Part shown: positions 6,701 to 8,256 of the stretch, piece by piece | Layout of the letters: each line of letters begins with the position of its first letter | Numbering within the stretch: the stretch's first letter is position 1 | From: Acidimicrobiales bacterium | GTDB taxonomy: Bacteria; Actinomycetota; Acidimicrobiia; Acidimicrobiales; RAAP-2 | Direction of reading: 5' to 3' | DNA: 8,256 bases | Assembly (NCBI GenBank): GCA_030044045.1 | Contig: JASHWO010000024.1 | Coordinates: 1-8,256, forward strand | The notes under the pieces: generated by a model | Database searches by the model: none | What the model saw: the letters and a program-made list of their open reading frames with translations, nothing else | Told to the model about the DNA's origin: nothing | Position numbers and translations under genes: made by a program

Positions 6701-7238
6701 TTGTAACGAAGGGCGCTGTTGGCAGTGTGTTAGAAGGATAGCCCACGAGGTCTGTTGACACTACGCCCGTGCCGACCTGCGCGATCCCCACCGTGCCGTT
6801 GCCCGGGTTGGTGAAGAGCAGGTCGCCTGTCTTGTTGAAGGCGACGCCTGCGGACTGGATGTTGGAGCGGATCGTATAGATGTCGCCCTTGGTCATGTGC
6901 CGGCCGAACTGTGTGCCGGTGGACCCGGCGATCACCCGGACCCCGAAGTCGTCGACTGTCCCGGCGATCGCCACGTCGTCGTAGTCAGGATTGCCGCTTG
7001 TCGTGTCGACGGCGACGGCCGTCGGGTTGGCCAGCTCGGCGTCGGAGGCGGGTCCTGTCGCCCCCGTCCCGCCCGCTACCCCCGTCCCGGCGATGGTCAC
7101 CACGTTGAACGAGCTGGCGAGCCCGGCCGCCGCCGCCGGTCCCACCCCGACCAGGGTGGCCATACCACCCAGCAGCGCTGCCGCCAATCCCGACGCCAGG
7201 ACGCGCCTAATGATCCGACCGGTTGCTGCCTCGCCCAT
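714..7238 (-). CDS. Giant exported protein: signal peptide, propeller-like region, 15 FN3 domains, 6 GYW repeats
   Basis: The gene encodes 2174 residues, roughly 210 kDa by estimate, rich in Thr, Ser, Ala, Gly, Val and Pro. In order: a Sec-type signal peptide (about 1-38, Arg 8, 11 and 12 then a hydrophobic core ending PAAAAG); a beta-propeller-like region (39-433) with an NHL-type segment at 325-351; fifteen FN3-like domains of 92-104 residues (434-1920); and six 40-43 residue GYW repeats (1921-2174). The ATG at 7238 is preferred over an in-frame TTG at 7358 because the signal peptide begins there, GGAAGGG lies nine bases upstream, and the TTG has no ribosome binding site. There is no LPXTG motif, S-layer homology domain or C-terminal membrane helix, so how it is held at the surface, if at all, is unknown. 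No enzyme motif is visible. An adhesin or extracellular structural protein is the likely class; the exact role is not deducible. Only signal peptide, FN3 and GYW assignments are well supported. Confidence 0.93.
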   Translation of the reverse strand: MGEAATGRIIRRVLASGLAAALLGGMATLVGVGPAAAAGLASSFNVVTIAGTGVAGGTGATGPASDAELANPTAVAVDTTSGNPDYDDVAIAGTVDDFGVRVIAGSTGTQFGRHMTKGDIYTIRSNIQSAGVAFNKTGDLLFTNPGNGTVGIAQVGTGVVSTDLVGYPSNTLPTAPFVTTTPATTARIYPIEVAVTPTTGNVLFTDQGGPGDLPGVRYLAETTGTYFGKSVTKGDVYTLTSSSMYTSIQGIAVDPTNGNVVFGLQSGGKGDVVELDAPVTGTYYGVGATAYTPVLIAGTPGTANSGSVASSTQDAASAKTTATLNSPDGLFIDSAHNLLIADSGDHAVRAVAAATTASASLYGVSPAGGTVAGDIYTLAGTGGSGAPTQYVAATSSDFGTLSGVAITPATGHPIFSDVSHGEVDEIGPPTGAAPTAAPVGLKVTPSGGGAALATWQPVPVTTEGFTAPTTYTLTWYICTSVSTCSPAGSVTVTASAVSVTVHDLTAGDLYKFTVTGSNGAGAGPASTPVYATGGAATIPGPVTDLTETSSHGPGATGQIKVTWSAPASDGGSPITGYTATISPCSSSCTLNAPANDPTATFTTLTNGVTYTVAVAAKNAVGTGTSTSITGEPTGVPGGPVITSATPGNDSVTLDWSAPVTDGGSPITDYDVVVDVNGTFTHLTHSTGTSYTVTGLTNGTTYAFQVGAVNVNGTGPLSTPVHVTPVSMPSAPTNVVATAGLTAGHTSKIHVTWTASAANGTTISGYSLTATPVGGGPTVTAEGSVSGSGTIITGLTKGTTYDVTVAAIYGPGVKNGPASSPPVTVTTDNVPGAPSDVVATSATNGSGDITLTWGAPTDHGATVKHDTITVRNATGTPLFTTTTVGAATSYVVTGAALLTPGDTYTFTVSATNTVGQGSTSAPSNQATSITAPTAPTVSGTDAATANTDGTVTLTWSAPATHGATITKYTVTPSTSCTKCTGLLVTGTPPVTSTTISGLTPGTSYTFIVTATNAVGTSATSGTSNAVTPKTAPDAPTGVTAASSATGTKIHVTFTHPASANGTTITGYDLVATPTAGGAPTIAPVGSSATTGTITSLAKGTTYDVTVVATFTTGKVGPASSPPVVVTTDNVPGAPSDVEAASLLNGSGDIALTWAAPAGNGSAITGYTVTVSPSCTVACTGTSVSGTSATIGGLTPGITYTFTVKATNTAGTGATSGKSNQATSMTKPSTPAAPTATANANGTVTLEWTAPDANGATITSYTVTPSTACPTCTGLVVRGDPAGTTTTITGLTLGQSYTFKVTATNEVDPSTPSLASNPAVIPATVPAAPTGVTATAELTGTNPKVHVTWTAPSDNGSTLTHYTLSATPIGGGTPVTATITAPAATGNITGLTAGITYDVTVTATNGIGAGPASSPPAVVTTDAVPGAPTSVVAASALTGTGNISLTWSAPPANGSAITDYHVTATVVGGLSLTPFNVGSAATSYTVLGTSLTAGDTYTFTVNATNGVGAGLTSAPSNQATSITKPAKPTTPVATANANGTVTLTWAPATATDGATITSYTVTPSTACPTCTGLVVRGDPAGTTTTITGLTLGTAYHFTVKATNEVGSSVTSTTSNTVTPATVPAAPTGVTATAALTAATPKAPQIDVTWTAPGDNGSALTGYTLSATPIGGGTTVTGTAAHTATSGTITTGLAAGITYDVTVTATNGIGAGPASSPPAVVTTDAVPGAPGSVVATALVDGSATVTWMAPATHGTPITSYTVTSTPACPGCKGLTVSGSPAATSTAVTGLTVGTSYTFTVTATNTVGTGAASAPSNQVGAAGLPAAPANVTAQPGNGQVTVTWSSPFANFNPITAYTVTAVPTGCSGTCPATVVVKVTGNPPSTTATVSGLQNHLTYDVTVTATNAAGTGPASSPAAVVVPAPEQGYWISTAQGAVYSYGGAHYYGAAGQYHLNQPIVAMAATPDHQGYWQVAGDGGIFAFGDAGFYGSTGSMTLNQPVVGMAPTANGQGYWEVAADGGVFAYGNAAYHGSLPGLNVDVDDIVGIVPTANGGGYWMVGADGGVFAFGNAGYYGSLPGDNVHVDDIVGFVPSNDGAGYWMVGADGGVFAFGDAGFHGSLGGTSLGSPIAGLAVTPSGNGYWLAAQDGYVFTEGDAMNEGSPGGSLDDGQTVVSIVSSD
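717..1478 (-). repeat. Six C-terminal GYW repeats
   Basis: Residues 1923-1964, 1965-2006, 2007-2049, 2050-2092, 2093-2134 and 2135-2174 each start with GYW and follow GYW.VG.DGGVFAFG.A.(F/Y)(Y/H)GS, then a variable loop and (I/V)VG..PT..G. Repeats 3 and 4 have an extra residue and an Asp-rich loop (VDVDDIVG, VHVDDIVG). The first is weaker (TAQGAVYSYGGA) and the last is degenerate and ends the protein (DGYVFTEGDA). At DNA level 918-959 and 1047-1088 are identical (42 bp, 129-bp period). The motif resembles repeats common at the ends of exported actinobacterial proteins. A beta-rich closed fold and a binding or wall-association role are inferred, not shown. Confidence 0.9.
2058..2167 (-). repeat. 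110-bp identical direct repeat, end of domain 13
   Basis: These 110 bases match 2961-3070 exactly, 903 bp away. They encode the C-type end of domain 13 (GIGAGPASSPPAVVTTDAV) and the PGAP start of the next domain, so the identical block crosses a domain border. Confidence 0.95.
2469..2590 (-). repeat. 122-bp identical direct repeat, copy in domain 12
   Basis: These 122 bases match 3363-3484 exactly; the first flanking base on each side differs. It covers the middle of B-type domain 12, including the CPTC cysteine pair and the following GLVVRGDPAG stretch. Silent sites are identical too, which points to recent duplication or gene conversion. The pair distance is 894 bp. Confidence 0.95.
2961..3070 (-). 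repeat. 110-bp identical direct repeat, end of domain 10
   Basis: This is the partner of 2058-2167. It encodes the C-type end of domain 10 and the first residues of domain 11. Between the two identical blocks the copies differ by many substitutions and small in-frame length changes. Confidence 0.95.
3363..3484 (-). repeat. 122-bp identical direct repeat, copy in domain 9
   Basis: This is the partner of 2469-2590, identical base for base and lying in B-type domain 9. The sequence on both sides diverges quickly, so only part of the 900-bp unit was homogenised. Confidence 0.95.
5940..7124 (-). other. N-terminal beta-propeller-like region (NHL-type)
   Basis: Residues 39-433 show repeated short strands with the recurring patterns V..IAG, GIAVD/GVAI/AVAV and NVLFTD/NLLIAD/DLLFTN. 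The clearest unit, residues 325-351, reads NSPDGLFID...NLLIADSGDHAVRAV, the typical NHL repeat pattern. A second recurring motif, GT.FG...TKGD.YT, occurs at 108-122 and 224-238, with weaker forms around 281-297 and 359-380. NHL and related propellers bind proteins or glycans or act as scaffolds; no catalytic residues are apparent. The blade count is not certain (about five or six by eye). The region has no cysteine. Which propeller family it belongs to is an inference from pattern only. Confidence 0.6.
7125..7238 (-). other. Signal peptide of the giant protein
   Basis: Residues 1-38 have a short n-region with Arg at 8, 11 and 12, an uninterrupted hydrophobic stretch from about 13 to 33, and an Ala-rich end (PAAAA at 34-38) before GLASSF. 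This fits Sec export with cleavage around residue 36-38. There is no lipobox cysteine and no twin-arginine motif with the S/T-RRxFLK pattern (RR is present at 11-12 but its surroundings do not match). It implies that all following domains act outside the membrane. Confidence 0.88.
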
Positions 7239-7247
7239 TGCCGTCCG

Positions 7248-7254
7248 CCCTTCC
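7248..7254 (-). promoter_or_regulatory. Ribosome binding site of the giant gene
   Basis: GGAAGGG on the minus strand lies nine bases before the ATG at 7238. It is a moderate Shine-Dalgarno match at slightly long spacing. Its presence here, and the lack of any such site before the in-frame TTG at 7358, supports the ATG start. Confidence 0.6.
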
Positions 7255-7329
7255 GAGTCTCGTCGCTGTGAGCCCCCAGCAGCGGCTCCCCGGTGCCCCG
7301 GGACGCCAACCTGCCGGTCGACGGCGAGA

Positions 7330-7358
7330 AAGCTACTCGTACCGTGACTGCAATGCAA
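7330..7358 (-). promoter_or_regulatory. Possible sigma-70-type promoter of the giant gene
   Basis: On the minus strand TTGCAT (7358-7353) is followed after exactly 17 bases by TAGCTT (7335-7330). The -10 element keeps the most conserved TA...T positions, and the -35 element keeps TTG. Transcription would start near 7323, leaving a leader of about 85 bases. The -35 element would overlap the alternative TTG start codon, which would exclude that start. Only six of twelve consensus positions match, so this is tentative. Confidence 0.35.
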
Positions 7359-7390
7359 CGACCGTTCGGGACGGAGCCGGCGACCCTATC

Positions 7391-7414
7391 GGCCGAGCGG
7401 GCCGGATGCTCGCC
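7391..7414 (-). terminator. Weak stem-loop downstream of prs
   Basis: The minus strand reads GGCGAGC, a nine-base loop, then GCTCGGCC, a 7-bp stem with one bulged G, starting 32 bases after the prs stop codon. No T tract follows. It could be a U-less terminator separating prs from the giant gene, but the evidence is thin. Confidence 0.2.
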
Positions 7415-7446
7415 GGTACCGGATGCCCCGGAGCCGACGCGGCCGT

Positions 7447-8256
7447 TCAGGCCAGGTTCTCGCCCCCGAAGATCTCCGACACCGAGGTGTCCTCGAAGAC
7501 GGCGTCGATGGCGTCGGCGATGATCTTGGCCACCGACAGCACCTCCAGCTTGTCGGCGATCCGGTCCTCGGCCACCGGCAGGGTGTCGGTCACCACCACC
7601 CGGGAGATGGGCGACGCCTTCAACCGGTCGGCTGCCGGGTCCGACAGCACGGCGTGGGTGGCCATGGCCCAGATCTCGGCGGCCCCGGCCTCCTGGAGGA
7701 GCTCGGCGGCGGCGCAGATGGTGCCGGCGGTGTCGATCATGTCGTCGATCAGCACGCAGTGCCGCCCCCGGACGTCGCCCACCACGTGCCGGGCCTCCAC
7801 CTGGTTGGCCGTGCCCCGGGGGCGGGTCTTGTGCACCAGGGCCAGGTCGGCCCCGAGGTGCTGGCTGTAGCGCTCGGCCACCTTCACCCGGCCGGCGTCC
7901 GGCGCCACCACCATCACGTCGCCGGCCAGGTGGTCCCGGAGGTAGCCCTCCAGCACCGGTGCCGCCGTGAGGTGGTCGAAGGGCACGTCGAAGAAGCCCT
8001 GGATCTGCCCGGAGTGCAGGTCCACGCTGACCACCCGGTCGGCCCCGGCGGCCGACAGCAGGTCGGCCACCAGCTTGGCGGTGATGGGCTCCCGGCCGGT
8101 GGACTTGCGGTCCTGGCGGGAGTAGCCGTAGTAGGGGCAGACGGCGGTGATGCGCTTGGCCGAGGCCCGCTTGGCCGCGTCGACCATGATGAGCTGCTCC
8201 ATCAGCGAGTCGTTGACCGGACCGCAGTGGGTCTGGACGATGAACACGTCGCTGCC
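7447..8256 (-). CDS. prs: Ribose-phosphate pyrophosphokinase (PRPP synthetase), N-terminus outside window
   Basis: The enzyme makes PRPP from ribose 5-phosphate and ATP in the cytoplasm, feeding purine, pyrimidine, NAD, His and Trp synthesis. The fragment holds 269 codons up to the TGA at 7449-7447. Bacterial enzymes are about 315 residues, so around 50 are missing at the N-terminus. The reading frame is open through the window edge, and the GTG at 8247 is an internal Val within GSDVFIVQ, not a start. Visible motifs, by fragment residue: YYGYSRQDRK at 42-51 (ATP site), REPITAKLVADLL at 55-67, DLHSGQIQGFF at 79-89 (active-site His 81), K143-T-R145 of the catalytic flexible loop, and the PRPP loop DDMIDTAGT at 171-179. 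All key residues seem intact. In many Gram-positives prs is followed directly by rplY/ctc; here the giant gene lies between. Confidence 0.97.
   Translation of the reverse strand, partial: GSDVFIVQTHCGPVNDSLMEQLIMVDAAKRASAKRITAVCPYYGYSRQDRKSTGREPITAKLVADLLSAAGADRVVSVDLHSGQIQGFFDVPFDHLTAAPVLEGYLRDHLAGDVMVVAPDAGRVKVAERYSQHLGADLALVHKTRPRGTANQVEARHVVGDVRGRHCVLIDDMIDTAGTICAAAELLQEAGAAEIWAMATHAVLSDPAADRLKASPISRVVVTDTLPVAEDRIADKLEVLSVAKIIADAIDAVFEDTSVSEIFGGENLA

Larger units (their letters stand above)
7239..7446 (-). other. Gap between prs and giant gene, GC-rich leader with hairpins
   Basis: These 208 bases carry no supported gene. In minus-strand order they hold two copies of GCATCCGG flanking the palindrome CCGGTACCGG (7413-7422), a bulged stem-loop at 7391-7414, the tentative promoter at 7330-7358, and two adjacent small stems: CCCGG-GGCA-CCGGG (7289-7302) and GAGCC...GGCTC (7270-7288). 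The last two lie within the predicted leader of the giant gene and could affect its translation. All are short and the DNA is GC-rich, so chance folding is possible. Confidence 0.5.

Noticed and set aside
7239..7358. A 40-residue N-terminal extension of the giant protein from the TTG at 7358
   Set aside because: There is no ribosome binding site before the TTG, the extra residues would bury the signal peptide internally, and the TTG overlaps the possible -35 element. The ATG at 7238 has a ribosome binding site and a proper signal peptide.
7413..7422. CCGGTACCGG palindrome as an operator site
   Set aside because: It is only 10 bp, made mostly of G and C in a GC-rich region, and lies well upstream of the possible promoter; nothing ties it to a known regulator.
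8245..8247. GTG at 8247 as the start of prs
   Set aside because: The frame is open to the window edge and the upstream codons (G-S-D) continue the conserved GSDVFIVQ segment; the family has about 50 more residues before it.

Overview
The window reads as chromosomal DNA from a high-GC actinobacterium. The base composition, the GC-biased third codon positions and the Prs and CTC-type L25 sequences all fit this. The C-terminal GYW...DGG.FAFGDA repeats of the large gene are a type I associate mainly with Acidimicrobiia and relatives, so that class is my best guess; it is an inference and was not tested by any search.

All three genes lie on the minus strand, so they read from high to low coordinates. 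At 7447-8256 is the 3' part of prs (PRPP synthetase), cut by the window edge at its N-terminus. At 714-7238 is a 2174-codon gene for a giant exported repeat protein. At 1-562 is the N-terminal 187 codons of ribosomal protein L25 (CTC family), cut at its C-terminus. The gaps are short: 208 bp between prs and the giant gene, holding a possible promoter and a GC-rich structured leader, and 151 bp between the giant gene and rplY, holding a GC-rich hairpin next to the stop codon.

The two flanking genes are housekeeping genes that commonly neighbour one another (glmU-prs-ctc/rplY-pth order in many Gram-positives). The giant gene sits between them. It has a signal peptide (about 1-38), a propeller-like N-terminal part (39-433), fifteen fibronectin type III-like domains (434-1920) and six C-terminal GYW repeats (1921-2174). 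The FN3 array is not uniform: domains 5-13 are three tandem copies of a three-domain A-B-C unit of about 300 residues (about 900 bp), followed by an apparent A/B hybrid and a C-like domain. Two DNA blocks of 122 and 110 bp are identical between neighbouring copies. All 16 cysteines of the exported protein occur as close pairs, one pair in each of eight FN3 domains.

No mobile element, CRISPR array, tRNA, rRNA or defence system is visible. The best candidate for something undescribed is the giant protein: its architecture, its super-repeat and its position. Its function cannot be read from the sequence; surface adhesion or a structural role outside the cell is the plausible class.
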